From: Micromonospora inaquosa
Lineage (GTDB): Bacteria; Actinomycetota; Actinomycetes; Mycobacteriales; Micromonosporaceae
NCBI RefSeq assembly: GCF_003857055.1
Contig: NZ_QGSZ01000393.1
Coordinates: forward strand, 1 to 46,562
Reading direction: 5' to 3'
DNA: 46,562 nt
Part shown: piece by piece, positions 23,905 through 32,327 of the stretch
Layout of the letters: every line of letters begins with the position of its first letter
How positions within the stretch are numbered: position 1 is the first letter of the stretch
Translations under genes and position numbers: made by a program
Notes under the pieces: model-generated
What the model saw: the letters and a program-made list of their open reading frames with translations, nothing else
What the model was told of the DNA's origin: nothing
Databases searched by the model: none

Positions 23905-23926
23905 GGATCAAATCCGGACAGTATCC
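23905..23926. promoter_or_regulatory. candidate operator in the hydrolase/WYL divergent spacer
   Basis: 22-bp dyad with GGAT and ATCC ends around a central TCCGGA palindrome. It sits midway between the divergent start codons. Confidence 0.4.
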
Positions 23927-23948
23927 GCCCGGTTTGAAGGAGTGGCCC

Positions 23949-24947
23949 GTGTCACATCCCGCTGGCCGGGTGCTGGCCCTGCTCGAACTGCTGCAGACCC
24001 GGCACCGGTCGACGGCCGCCGAACTCGCCGGCCTGCTCGGGGTGGACGAGCGGACCGTGCGCCGGTACGCGACCACGCTGGTCGAGCTGGGCATCCCCGT
24101 CACCGCCGACCGGGGTCGCTACGGCGGCTACCGGCTGCGCTCCGGCTACAAGCTGCCGCCGCTGATGCTCACCGACGACGAGGCGGTGGCCGTGCTGCTC
24201 GGCCTCGTCGTCGCCGAACAGGTCGGCCTCGCCACCGAGCAGCCGGCCACCGCCACCGCGCTGGCGAAGATCCGCCGGGTGCTGCCGGCGGCGCTCGCCG
24301 ACCGGCTCGCCGCCGTCCAGGAGCATCTGGGCTTCACCCTGCGTCGCCCGGAAGCGGAGCGCGGACCGGCGTCAGGCACCCTGCTCGCTCTCGCCTCGGC
24401 CACCCGGCACCGGCAGCGGGTGGCGCTGGACTACCGCTCCTGGCGGGGCGAGCAGTCACACCGCGAGCTCGACCCGTACGGGCTGGTCTTCCACGCCGGC
24501 CGTTGGTATGTCACCGGCCACGACCACCGGCGTGGAGAGGTCCGCACCTTCCGACTGGACCGGATCGGCGCGGTCACGCCCGGCGTGGCGACGTTCACCG
24601 TGCCGGACGGCTTTGAGGCGGTGTCCTGGGTGACCCGGTCGCTGGCCGGGGTGCCGTACCAGCACGAGGTGGAGGTCGTGCTGGAGACCGACCTGGTGGC
24701 CGCCCGCCGCCGCATCCCGCCCAGCGTGGCCGAGTTGACCGCCACCACGCAGGGGGTGCTGGTGCGGGCCCGAGCCGAGAGCCTGCCCGGAATGGCGGCG
24801 CTGCTCGCCGGGCTGGGTTGCCCGTTCACCGTGCGGCACCCGGACGCGCTGCGTGCCGCGGTGGCCGAGCACGCCCGCCGGTTGACGGACTGGGCCGCCC
24901 GGCCAGCAGGTGGACAGCCGCCGTCGCCGCGCCGCCCGCTGGACTAG
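23949..24947 (+). CDS. HTH/WYL-domain (YafY-type) transcriptional regulator
   Basis: 332 residues. The N-terminal HTH_11 is RVLALLELLQTRHRSTAAEL followed by LGVDERTVRRYATTL. The winged part contains DRGRYGGYRLRSGYKLPPLML. The WYL domain spans about 140-220 with ALDYRSWRGEQSHRELDPYGLVFHAGRWYVTGHD, and a WCX-like C-terminal part closes it. WYL proteins sense ligands or nucleic acids. GTG 23949 has AAGGAG seven bases upstream. Its TAG stop forms part of the aroB -10 hexamer. Confidence 0.92.
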   Translation: MSHPAGRVLALLELLQTRHRSTAAELAGLLGVDERTVRRYATTLVELGIPVTADRGRYGGYRLRSGYKLPPLMLTDDEAVAVLLGLVVAEQVGLATEQPATATALAKIRRVLPAALADRLAAVQEHLGFTLRRPEAERGPASGTLLALASATRHRQRVALDYRSWRGEQSHRELDPYGLVFHAGRWYVTGHDHRRGEVRTFRLDRIGAVTPGVATFTVPDGFEAVSWVTRSLAGVPYQHEVEVVLETDLVAARRRIPPSVAELTATTQGVLVRARAESLPGMAALLAGLGCPFTVRHPDALRAAVAEHARRLTDWAARPAGGQPPSPRRPLD

Positions 24948-24950
24948 GCT
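24945..24950 (+). promoter_or_regulatory. -10 element TAGGCT of aroB, overlapping the upstream stop codon
   Basis: TAGGCT is seven bases upstream of the aroB ATG at 24958, and no ribosome site intervenes, so the aroB mRNA is probably leaderless. The first three bases are the stop codon of the WYL regulator gene. Confidence 0.6.
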
Positions 24951-24957
24951 GCCGGCG

Positions 24958-26037
24958 ATGGACGAGGTGACCCGGATTCCGGTCGGCGGCGAGCGGCCGT
25001 ACGACGTCTTGGTGGGACGTGACCTGCTGGGCGCGCTGCCTGGCCTGCTGCCCGGCGCGACGCGGGTGGCGGTGCTGCACGCGCCTCCGCTCAAGGCTCT
25101 CGCGGACGCGCTCGGTGAGCGGCTGCGCGCCGCCGGCGTCGAGCTACTGCCGATCGAGGTGCCCGACGCCGAGTCGGGCAAACACATCGAGGTGGCCTCC
25201 GCCTGTTGGGACCGGCTCGGAGCGGCCGGCTTCACCCGGACCGACGCGGTGGTCGGGGTGGGCGGCGGCGCGGTGACCGACCTGGCCGGCTTCGTCGCGG
25301 CCAGCTGGTTACGGGGGGTGCGCTGGGTGCCGGTGGCGACCTCGCTGCTGGGCATGGTCGACGCCGCGGTGGGCGGCAAGACGGGCATCAACACGGCCGC
25401 CGGCAAGAACCTGGTGGGCGCGTTCCACCCGCCGGTCGGGGTGTTGGCCGACCTGGCCACGCTGGACAGCCTGCCCGCTGTCGACCTGGCGGCCGGGTTG
25501 GCCGAGGTCGTCAAGTGCGGGTTCATCGCCGACCCGACGATCCTGGATCTCATCGAGGATGACCCGACGGCCGCCACCGACCCCCGTGGTCCGGTGAGCC
25601 GGGAGCTGATCGAGCGGGCGATCCGGGTCAAGGCCGACGTGGTCGCCGGCGACCTGCGCGAGTCGGGCCTGCGGGAGGTGCTCAATTACGGTCACACCCT
25701 GGCCCACGCCATCGAGCAGAACGAGGGCTACCGCTGGCGGCACGGTCACGCCGTCTCCGTCGGTCTGGTGTACGCGGCAACGCTGGCCCGCCGCGCCGGG
25801 CGACTGGACGCGCCGACCGCCGACCGGCACCGGGTCACGTTGAGCGCGCTGGGCCTGCCGGTGAGCTACCCGGCCGACGCCTGGCCGCAGCTGCTGGCCG
25901 CGATGCGGGTGGACAAGAAGGCCCGGGGCAGTCGGCTGCGCTTCGTCGTCCTCGAGGGGCTGGCCCGTCCGGCGATGTTGGAGGGCCCGGACGACGCGTT
26001 GCTGGAGGCTGCCTACCGGGAGGTGGCGAGCCTGTGA
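24958..26037 (+). CDS. aroB: 3-dehydroquinate synthase
   Basis: 359 residues. Converts DAHP to 3-dehydroquinate with NAD and a divalent metal. Visible are GVGGGAVTDLAGFVAASWLRG, TSLLGMVDAAVGGKTGIN, the metal ligands in LAEVVKCGFI, NYGHTLAHAIE and WRHGHAVSVG. The ATG at 24958 fits the leaderless -10 at 24945. Its stop overlaps aroQ as GTGA. It appears to have its own promoter because the upstream pair separates it from aroCK. Confidence 0.97.
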   Translation: MDEVTRIPVGGERPYDVLVGRDLLGALPGLLPGATRVAVLHAPPLKALADALGERLRAAGVELLPIEVPDAESGKHIEVASACWDRLGAAGFTRTDAVVGVGGGAVTDLAGFVAASWLRGVRWVPVATSLLGMVDAAVGGKTGINTAAGKNLVGAFHPPVGVLADLATLDSLPAVDLAAGLAEVVKCGFIADPTILDLIEDDPTAATDPRGPVSRELIERAIRVKADVVAGDLRESGLREVLNYGHTLAHAIEQNEGYRWRHGHAVSVGLVYAATLARRAGRLDAPTADRHRVTLSALGLPVSYPADAWPQLLAAMRVDKKARGSRLRFVVLEGLARPAMLEGPDDALLEAAYREVASL

Positions 26038-26501
26038 AGGTCTACGTCTTGAACGGGCCGAACCTGGGCCGGCTGGGCACCCGTGAGCCGGACGTGTACG
26101 GCGCGACCACCTACGCCGACCTGGTGGAGCTCTGCGCGCGCACCGGAGAGCAGTTGGGGTTGGACGTGACGGTCCGGCAGACCGACGCCGAGCACGAACT
26201 GCTCGGCTGGCTGCACACCGCCGCCGACGAGGCCGCCGCGGTGGTGCTCAACCCGGCCGCCTGGTCGCACTACTCGTACGCCGTGCGGGACGCCTGCGCG
26301 ATGCTGCGCGGGCCGCTGGTGGAGGTGCACATCTCCAACATCCACGCTCGCGAGGAGTTCCGGCACCACTCGGTGGTGTCGGCGGTGGCGACCGGGGTGA
26401 TCTGCGGCCTGGGCATTGACGGCTATCGCCTCGCCCTGCACCATCTGGCCACCCGCGAAGAGCCCGCCCCGAGCGGGGACCGGGCGATTCGACGCAGCTA
26501 G
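26034..26501 (+). CDS. aroQ: type II 3-dehydroquinate dehydratase
   Basis: 155 residues, the normal dodecameric type II size. KVYVLNGPNLGRLGTREPDVYG includes the catalytic Tyr in VYG. NPAAWSHYSYAVRDA and VEVHISNIHAREEFRHHS give the active-site His and substrate loop. Third step of the shikimate pathway. The GTG overlaps the aroB stop. Confidence 0.96.
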   Translation: MKVYVLNGPNLGRLGTREPDVYGATTYADLVELCARTGEQLGLDVTVRQTDAEHELLGWLHTAADEAAAVVLNPAAWSHYSYAVRDACAMLRGPLVEVHISNIHAREEFRHHSVVSAVATGVICGLGIDGYRLALHHLATREEPAPSGDRAIRRS

Positions 26502-26507
26502 TAGACT
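26502..26507 (+). promoter_or_regulatory. probable -10 element TAGACT of efp
   Basis: TAGACT starts at the last base pair after the aroQ stop, 38 bases before efp. A second candidate, TAGGGT, is at 26510-26515. AAGGCAGGA at 26536-26545 is the ribosome site. Confidence 0.45.
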
Positions 26508-26545
26508 CGTAGGGTCTGTCCGCCAATTGATGATCAAGGCAGGAA

Positions 26546-27103
26546 ATGGCCTCCACCAACGACCTCAAAAACGGCCTGGTACTCAACCTGGATGGCGAGC
26601 TGTGGGCCGTCGTCGAGTTCCAGCACGTCAAGCCCGGTAAGGGTGGTGCCTTCGTGCGCACCACGCTGAAGAACGTGCTGTCCGGGAAGGTGGTCGACAA
26701 GACCTTCAACGCGGGCACCAAGGTCGAGACCGCGACCGTTGACAAGCGCACGATGCAGTACCTGTACGCCGACGGCGAGGACTTCGTCTTCATGGATCTG
26801 GAGACCTTCGACCAGATCACCGTGCCCGGTGGCACCGTCGGTGAGGCAGCCAACTACCTGCTGCCCGAGGCGGAGGCGACCGTCGCCCAGCACGAGGGGG
26901 TGCCGCTCTACATCGAGCTGCCCACCAGCGTCGTGCTGGAGGTCACCTACACCGAGCCGGGCCTGCAGGGCGACCGTTCGACCGGCGGCACCAAGCCGGC
27001 GACCGTGGAGACCGGCGCCACCGTGCCGGTCCCGCTGTTCATCACCACCGGCGAGAAGATCAAGGTCGACACCCGCGACGGCCGTTACCTCGGCCGCGCC
27101 TGA
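26546..27103 (+). CDS. efp: translation elongation factor P
   Basis: 185 residues in three beta-barrel domains. The N-terminal loop VKPGKGGAFVRTTLKN presents Lys32 towards the peptidyl-transferase centre. C-terminal signature VETGATVPVPLFITTGEKIKVDTRDGRYLGRA is complete. Relieves stalling at polyproline. No modification genes (epmAB) are in this window. Its stop overlaps nusB (TGATG), a common actinobacterial order. Confidence 0.98.
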   Translation: MASTNDLKNGLVLNLDGELWAVVEFQHVKPGKGGAFVRTTLKNVLSGKVVDKTFNAGTKVETATVDKRTMQYLYADGEDFVFMDLETFDQITVPGGTVGEAANYLLPEAEATVAQHEGVPLYIELPTSVVLEVTYTEPGLQGDRSTGGTKPATVETGATVPVPLFITTGEKIKVDTRDGRYLGRA

Positions 27104-27537
27104 TGGCTGAGGGCGCCAAGCAGCAGATGCCGGCGCGCCGCAAGGCGCGCAAGCGGGCGCTGGATGTCCTTTACGAGGCCGACCTACGGGACAAGCCTCC
27201 GGTGGAGGTGCTCGCCGGCTACGTGCAGCGGATCGAGCAGCCCCGGCCGGAGCATCTGGGCTACGCGGTGGGCCTGGTCGAGGGCGTCGCCGAGCACCTC
27301 GACCGGATCGACGAGCTGATCGCCAGCTACGCCGAGGGTTGGACGCTGGAGCGGATGCCGGTCGTCGACCGTAACCTGGCCCGGATCGCCGTCTACGAGT
27401 TGCTCTACGTCGACGAGATCGACGACGCGGTGGCGATCAGCGAGGCTGTCGAGCTGGCCCGGCAGATGTCGACAGATGATTCGCCGCGCTTCCTCAACGG
27501 GGTGCTCGGCCGGATCGCCGAGTACGCCACCCGCTGA
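27103..27537 (+). CDS. nusB: transcription antitermination factor NusB
   Basis: 144 residues. All-helical NusB fold: ARRKARKRALDVLYEADLRD binds boxA RNA, and MPVVDRNLARIAVYELLY plus DSPRFLNGVLGRIAEY are family signatures. Works with NusE/S10 in rRNA antitermination. ATG 27103 overlaps the efp stop. A very strong hairpin follows 12 bases after the stop. Confidence 0.97.
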   Translation: MAEGAKQQMPARRKARKRALDVLYEADLRDKPPVEVLAGYVQRIEQPRPEHLGYAVGLVEGVAEHLDRIDELIASYAEGWTLERMPVVDRNLARIAVYELLYVDEIDDAVAISEAVELARQMSTDDSPRFLNGVLGRIAEYATR

Positions 27538-27548
27538 GGTCACGCACC

Positions 27549-27600
27549 CGCAACACCGAAAGGGCCCGTGCCAGATGGCACGGGCCCTTTCGGTGTTGCG
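27549..27600. terminator. bidirectional terminator between nusB and bldD
   Basis: Perfect 24-bp inverted repeat (27549-27572 with 27577-27600) around loop AGAT. It contains AAAGGG/CCCTTT so that T-rich positions occur on both strands. It lies between convergent nusB and bldD, six bases from the bldD stop. Confidence 0.93.
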
Positions 27601-27605
27601 ACAGC

Positions 27606-28094
27606 TCAGGAGGCGAAGAACGCCCGGGGGTCGGCCACCAGCACGCCGTGCTCGGTGAGCCGCTCGATCAGACCCGACGGTGAGGCGTCGTAGACGATCG
27701 CGAGCGCCCGCAGGTCATCGGCGCGGATGGAGAGCACCCGACCGTTGTAGTCGCCGCGCTGCTGCTGGATGGCGCGGGCGTAGCGGGCGACGTAGGCCAG
27801 ATCCTCGGAGGCCTCGTCGTAGAGCCGCTCCAGGTCCAGGACAATCTTGCTGGTGGGCTCGTGACGGACGCCACTGCCGTCAGGCAGCAGCTCCGAGACG
27901 GGTACGCGGTAGAACTCGGCCAGCTCGGCCAGACGGGACACCGTCACGGCCCGGTCGCCACGCTCGTACGAGCCGACCACCACGGCCTTCCACCGCCCAT
28001 TCGACTTCTCCTCCACACCCTGCAGGGAAAGACCCTGCTGCTGGCGGATGGAGCGCAGGCGGGCGCCCAGAGACTTGGCGTATTCAGAGGGCAT
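27606..28094 (-). CDS. bldD: BldD, c-di-GMP-responsive developmental regulator
   Basis: 162 residues. The N-terminal XRE-type HTH (LGARLRSIRQQQGLSLQGVE through YERGDRAVTVSRLAEL) binds DNA. The C-terminal domain has the c-di-GMP signature: Arg113-Gly-Asp115, eight residues, then Arg124-x2-Asp127. In Streptomyces the c-di-GMP-bound dimer represses sporulation genes. Presence of a complete signature suggests the same logic in this organism, and hence a sporulating life style. Single gene, convergent with efp-nusB. Confidence 0.96.
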   Translation of the reverse strand: MPSEYAKSLGARLRSIRQQQGLSLQGVEEKSNGRWKAVVVGSYERGDRAVTVSRLAELAEFYRVPVSELLPDGSGVRHEPTSKIVLDLERLYDEASEDLAYVARYARAIQQQRGDYNGRVLSIRADDLRALAIVYDASPSGLIERLTEHGVLVADPRAFFAS

Positions 28095-28134
28095 TCGGAC
28101 ACTCCCAGTGCTGCTCGGGGTTCTCCCGTCGATC

Positions 28135-28149
28135 GCTACGGAGCGTGAC
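28135..28149 (-). promoter_or_regulatory. possible BldD box upstream of bldD
   Basis: On the minus strand GTCACGCTCCGTAGC fits the published BldD consensus with two mismatches, 41-55 bases upstream of the start codon. Autoregulation is known in Streptomyces; here it is only suggested. Confidence 0.3.
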
Positions 28150-28280
28150 GGTACGGGGAATGCGACACGTGGTCAAGTGGTCGTGACCCTACCGTTGGGG
28201 AGCGTCCGGGAAGTTATCCCCCTTTCCGGTGCCTGACCCGATGGTCAGCAGCCGCCGTCCATCACCCCGGTGACCACTGG

Positions 28281-28286
28281 TAACGT
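28281..28286 (+). promoter_or_regulatory. probable -10 element TAACGT of the pyr operon
   Basis: TAACGT would start transcription near 28293, giving a leader of about 90 bases that contains the PyrR-binding hairpin. No clear -35. Confidence 0.4.
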
Positions 28287-28339
28287 GGCGGAAGCCCCGG
28301 CCCAGGTCTGCTCAGCGGTCCGGCCGGAGGTGCCCGACA

Positions 28340-28376
28340 TCCTTTAACGACCCGTCCCGTGAGGCGGGGAAGGAGG
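28340..28376 (+). promoter_or_regulatory. PyrR-binding RNA switch over the pyrR ribosome site
   Basis: A hairpin CCCG-TCCCGTGAGG-CGGG (28351-28368) carries the conserved PyrR recognition loop UCCnGnGAGG. TCCTT at 28340-28344 can pair with AAGGA at 28370-28374, which is part of the AAGGAGG ribosome site. PyrR-UMP binding would stabilise this and hide the ribosome site, a translational control known in mycobacteria. Confidence 0.8.
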
Positions 28377-28382
28377 TCCGCC

Positions 28383-28967
28383 GTGGCATACCCACCGGCT
28401 GCCCGCTCCTCACCACCGCGACAACCCTCGGTGAAGGTGATCCTCACCACCGCCGACGTGCAACGCGTGGTCGACCGCATCGCCCACCAGATCCTGGAAA
28501 AGACCCAGGGTGCCGCGAACACGGTGCTGCTGGGGATCCCCACCCGGGGCACCCCCCTCGCCCGGCGGCTCGCCGACCGGATCAGCACCTTCGAGGACGT
28601 CGCCGTCCCGGTCGGTGTGCTCGACATCACCCTGTACCGCGACGACCTCCGTCGGCATGCCACCCGCGCGGTGGGTCCGACCGAGTTGCCGCCCGGCGGC
28701 ATCGACGGCAAACGGATCATCCTGGTCGACGACGTGCTCTTCTCCGGCCGCACCGTCCGGGCCGCGCTCGACGCGCTCAACGACGTGGGCCGCCCGGCGT
28801 CGGTGCAACTCGCCGTCCTGGTCGACCGGGGTCACCGGGAGCTGCCGATCCGTGCCGACTACGTCGGCAAGAACATCCCGACGTCGCTCGCCGAGAGCGT
28901 CAAGGTGACACTCGCCGAGACCGACGGGACGGACGAGGTCAAGCTCTACGGGGGAACTGCCTCATGA
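28383..28967 (+). CDS. pyrR: PyrR, pyr operon RNA-binding regulator / uracil phosphoribosyltransferase
   Basis: 194 residues. The PRPP motif is IILVDDVLFSGRTVRAAL. VLLGIPTRGTPLARRLADRI and GVLDITLYRDDLR are PyrR hallmarks. It binds UMP and its own leader RNA, and has weak UPRTase activity. GTG 28383 sits seven bases after AAGGAGG, inside the predicted PyrR-regulated hairpin. The first 20 residues are a low-complexity extension. Its stop overlaps pyrB (ATGA). Confidence 0.96.
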   Translation: MAYPPAARSSPPRQPSVKVILTTADVQRVVDRIAHQILEKTQGAANTVLLGIPTRGTPLARRLADRISTFEDVAVPVGVLDITLYRDDLRRHATRAVGPTELPPGGIDGKRIILVDDVLFSGRTVRAALDALNDVGRPASVQLAVLVDRGHRELPIRADYVGKNIPTSLAESVKVTLAETDGTDEVKLYGGTAS

Positions 28968-29890
28968 TCAAGCACCTGCTCTCCGGCGGGGACCTGGACG
29001 CCGACACCGCCACCGAGATCCTGGACACCGCCGCCGAGATGGCCACCGTCGCCGGCCGCGAGATCAAGAAGCTGCCCGCGCTGCGCGGTCGTACCGTGGT
29101 GAACCTTTTCTACGAGGACTCCACGCGTACCCGGATCTCCTTCGAGGCGGCGGCGAAGCGGCTCAGCGCCGATGTGATCAACTTTTCCGCCAAGGGGTCC
29201 AGCGTCACCAAGGGCGAGAGCCTGAAGGACACCGCGCTGACCCTGCAGGCCATGGGCGCGGACGCCGTGGTCGTCCGACACCCCGCCTCCGGCGCGCCGC
29301 ACCGCCTGGCCAACTGGGTGGACGGTTCGGTGGTCAACGCCGGTGACGGCACCCACGAGCACCCCACCCAGGCGCTGCTGGACGCGTACACCATGCGGGC
29401 CCGGCTGGGCCGGCTCGCCGGCCTGTCGGTCGCGGTGGTCGGGGACGTGCTGCACTCCCGGGTCGCCCGCTCCAACGTGCTGCTGCTCTCCACCCTCGGC
29501 GCCAAGGTCACCCTGGTCGGCCCGCCGACCCTCATCCCGGTCGACATCGCCGGTGCCCTCGCCCCCGGCACCGACGTCTCCTACGACCTCGACTCCGTTC
29601 TGCCCAACGTGGACGTGGTGATGATGCTGCGCGTGCAGCGGGAACGGATGAACGACTCCTACTTCCCCTCCGCGCGCGAGTACGCCCGCCGCTACGGGCT
29701 GGACGGGCCGCGGATGCGCCGGCTGCCCGAGCACGCGATCGTCATGCACCCCGGCCCGATGAACCGGGGGATGGAGATCACCGCCGAGGTCGCCGACTCA
29801 CCCCGCTCCACCATCGTCGAACAGGTCACCAACGGGGTCTCCGTGCGGATGGCTGTCCTTTACCTGCTTCTCGGAGGGAACAACCGGTGA
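28964..29890 (+). CDS. pyrB: aspartate carbamoyltransferase catalytic subunit
   Basis: 308 residues. The carbamoyl-phosphate loop is EDSTRTRISFEAAAKRL, with SVTKGESLKD, the aspartate-binding HPTQALLDAYTM and MHPGPMNRG. First committed pyrimidine step. No regulatory pyrI is present, as usual for actinobacteria. ATG 28964 overlaps pyrR, and pyrC overlaps its stop (GTGA). Confidence 0.97.
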   Translation: MIKHLLSGGDLDADTATEILDTAAEMATVAGREIKKLPALRGRTVVNLFYEDSTRTRISFEAAAKRLSADVINFSAKGSSVTKGESLKDTALTLQAMGADAVVVRHPASGAPHRLANWVDGSVVNAGDGTHEHPTQALLDAYTMRARLGRLAGLSVAVVGDVLHSRVARSNVLLLSTLGAKVTLVGPPTLIPVDIAGALAPGTDVSYDLDSVLPNVDVVMMLRVQRERMNDSYFPSAREYARRYGLDGPRMRRLPEHAIVMHPGPMNRGMEITAEVADSPRSTIVEQVTNGVSVRMAVLYLLLGGNNR

Positions 29891-31164
29891 CCGCGTACCT
29901 GATCACCAGCGTGAGTGTCGTCGGCGCCGCGCCGACCGACCTGCTGATCCGCGACGGCGTGGTCGCCGCTGTCGGTCCCGGCCTGACCGCGCCGGACGCC
30001 ACAGTCGTCGACGGCACCGGCCTGGTCGCCCTGCCCGGCCTCGTCGACCTGCACACCCACCTGCGCGAGCCCGGTCGGGAGGATGCCGAGACCGTCGAGT
30101 CCGGTTCCCGGGCGGCGGCGCTCGGCGGTTACACAGCGGTCTGCGCCATGGCCAACACCTCCCCGGTGGCGGACACCGCAGGTGTGGTCGAGCAGGTCTG
30201 GCGGCTCGGCCGGGAGGCCGGCCTGGTCGACGTGCAGCCGATCGGCGCGGTCACCGTCGGGCTGGCCGGCGAGCGGCTGGCCGAGCTGGGCGCGATGGCC
30301 GATTCGGCGGCCCGGGTGCGGATCTTCTCCGACGACGGGCACTGCGTCGCGGACCCGAAGTTGATGCGCCGAGCCCTGGAGTACGTCAAGGCGTTCGACG
30401 GGATCATCGCCCAGCACGCCGAGGAGCCCCGGCTCACCGAGGGCGCCCAGATGCACGAGGGCGAGGTTTCCACCCGCCTCGGCCTGATCGGTTGGCCGGC
30501 GGTCGCCGAGGAGGCGATCATCGCCCGGGACGTGCTGCTCGCCGAGCACGTGGGCGGCCGACTGCACGTCTGCCACGTCTCCACCGCCGGCAGCGTCGAG
30601 GTGCTGCGCCAGGCGAAGGCCCGCGGGGTACGGGTGACCGCCGAGGTGACCCCGCACCACCTGCTGCTCACCGACGTCAAGGCCGAGACCTACGACCCCG
30701 TTTTCAAGGTCAACCCACCGCTGCGGACGGCCGCGGACATCACCGCGCTGCGCGCCGCCCTCGCCGACGGGGTGATCGACGTGATCGCCACCGACCACGC
30801 GCCGCACGCGGTGGAGGACAAGGAGTGCGAGTGGGCGTACGCCCGGCCGGGCATGCTCGGTCTGGAGACGGCCCTCTCCATCGCGCTGGACGTGCTCGGT
30901 CCCGAGTGGGATCTGATCGCTGAGCGGATGTCGCGCACCCCCGCCCGGATCGCCGGCCTCACCGGGCACGGCGTCGACCCCGCGCCGGGTGTGCCGGCGA
31001 ACCTGACCCTGATCGACCCGGCCGCCCGCCGCACCATCGAGCCGGCGGAACTGGCCAGTCGCAGTCGCAACACCCCGTACGCCCGCATGACGCTGCCGGG
31101 TCGCATCGTGGCGACCTTCCTGCGCGGCGAGCCGACGGTCCTGGACGGAAAGGCTGTCAAGTAA
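29887..31164 (+). CDS. pyrC: dihydroorotase
   Basis: 425 residues, class I type. The zinc site is DLHTHLREPG, with QHAEEPRLTEG, HVCHVSTAGSVE, TAEVTPHHLLLTD and the catalytic Asp in DVIATDHAPHAVEDK. Cyclises carbamoyl-aspartate. The carA start overlaps its stop directly (TAATG); the small membrane-protein gene often found between pyrC and carA in actinomycetes is absent. Confidence 0.97.
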   Translation: MTAYLITSVSVVGAAPTDLLIRDGVVAAVGPGLTAPDATVVDGTGLVALPGLVDLHTHLREPGREDAETVESGSRAAALGGYTAVCAMANTSPVADTAGVVEQVWRLGREAGLVDVQPIGAVTVGLAGERLAELGAMADSAARVRIFSDDGHCVADPKLMRRALEYVKAFDGIIAQHAEEPRLTEGAQMHEGEVSTRLGLIGWPAVAEEAIIARDVLLAEHVGGRLHVCHVSTAGSVEVLRQAKARGVRVTAEVTPHHLLLTDVKAETYDPVFKVNPPLRTAADITALRAALADGVIDVIATDHAPHAVEDKECEWAYARPGMLGLETALSIALDVLGPEWDLIAERMSRTPARIAGLTGHGVDPAPGVPANLTLIDPAARRTIEPAELASRSRNTPYARMTLPGRIVATFLRGEPTVLDGKAVK

Positions 31165-32327
31165 TGGTCAAGCGCAGACCCGCGATCCTGGTGCTAGAGG
31201 ACGGGCGCACCTTCCCCGGTGAGGCGTACGGCAGCGTCGGGGAGACCTTCGGCGAGGCGGTCTTCAACACCGGCATGACCGGTTACCAGGAGACGCTGAC
31301 CGACCCGTCCTACCACCGTCAGGTGGTGGTGCAGACCGCACCGCACATCGGCAACACCGGCGTCAACGGCGAGGACGACGAGTCCGGCCGGATCTGGGTG
31401 GCGGGCTACGTCGTACGCGACCCGGCCCGGATCGGTTCGAACTGGCGCGCCACCGGCTCTTTGGAGGACCGCCTCGCCACCGAGGGTGTGGTCGGCATCA
31501 GCGGGGTGGACACCCGGGCGCTGACCCGGCACCTGCGCGAGCGGGGCGCCATGCGGGTGGGCATCTCCAGCATCGACAACGACCCGCAGAGCCTGCTGAC
31601 CCGGGTCCGCGAGGCGCCGCAGATGCTCGGCGCGGACCTGTCCGCCGAGGTGAGCACCCCGGAGCCGTACGTCGTCGAGGCTCTGGGCGAGCACCGGTTC
31701 ACGGTGGCCGCACTGGACCTGGGCATCAAGCGCAACGTGCCGCGTCGGCTGGCCACCCGTGGGGTGACCACGCACGTGCTGCCGGCGTCGTCGACCATCG
31801 ACCAGATGCTCGCCACCGGCGCCGACGCGATCTTCCTGTCGCCGGGCCCGGGCGACCCGGGCACCGCCGACGCCCCGGTGGCGCTGGCCCGGGAGGCGCT
31901 GCGGCGGGAGGTGCCGCTGTTCGGCATCTGCTTCGGCAGTCAGATCCTCGGTCGGGCGCTCGGCTTCGGCACCTACAAGCTGGGCTACGGCCACCGGGGC
32001 ATCAACCAGCCGGTGCTCGACCGGGCCACCGGCAAGGTCGAGGTGACCAGCCACAACCACGGCTTCGCCGTCGAGGTGCCGGGTGCGGGTGCCGGTGCGG
32101 TCGTCCCCGACCAGGTGATCGACACCGACTTCGGTGGTGTACGGGTGTCGCACGTCTGCCTCAATGACAACGTGGTCGAGGGGTTGCGGGCCGTGGACCT
32201 GCCCGCGTTCACCGTCCAGTACCACCCGGAGGCCGCGGCCGGCCCGCACGACGCGGACTACCTTTTCGACCGATTCGCCGATTTGATCGAGGGTCGGACC
32301 CACAGCAAGGGGCGCAGCAATGCCTAA
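31164..32327 (+). CDS. carA: carbamoyl-phosphate synthase small (glutaminase) subunit
   Basis: 387 residues. The N-terminal CPSase domain begins ILVLEDGRTFPGEAYG, with NTGMTGYQETLTDPSY. The class I amidotransferase has the nucleophile Cys in LFGICFGSQILGRALG and the His/Glu pair in QYHPEAAAGPHD. Supplies ammonia to CarB. It overlaps pyrC by one base and carB by eight. Confidence 0.97.
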   Translation: MVKRRPAILVLEDGRTFPGEAYGSVGETFGEAVFNTGMTGYQETLTDPSYHRQVVVQTAPHIGNTGVNGEDDESGRIWVAGYVVRDPARIGSNWRATGSLEDRLATEGVVGISGVDTRALTRHLRERGAMRVGISSIDNDPQSLLTRVREAPQMLGADLSAEVSTPEPYVVEALGEHRFTVAALDLGIKRNVPRRLATRGVTTHVLPASSTIDQMLATGADAIFLSPGPGDPGTADAPVALAREALRREVPLFGICFGSQILGRALGFGTYKLGYGHRGINQPVLDRATGKVEVTSHNHGFAVEVPGAGAGAVVPDQVIDTDFGGVRVSHVCLNDNVVEGLRAVDLPAFTVQYHPEAAAGPHDADYLFDRFADLIEGRTHSKGRSNA

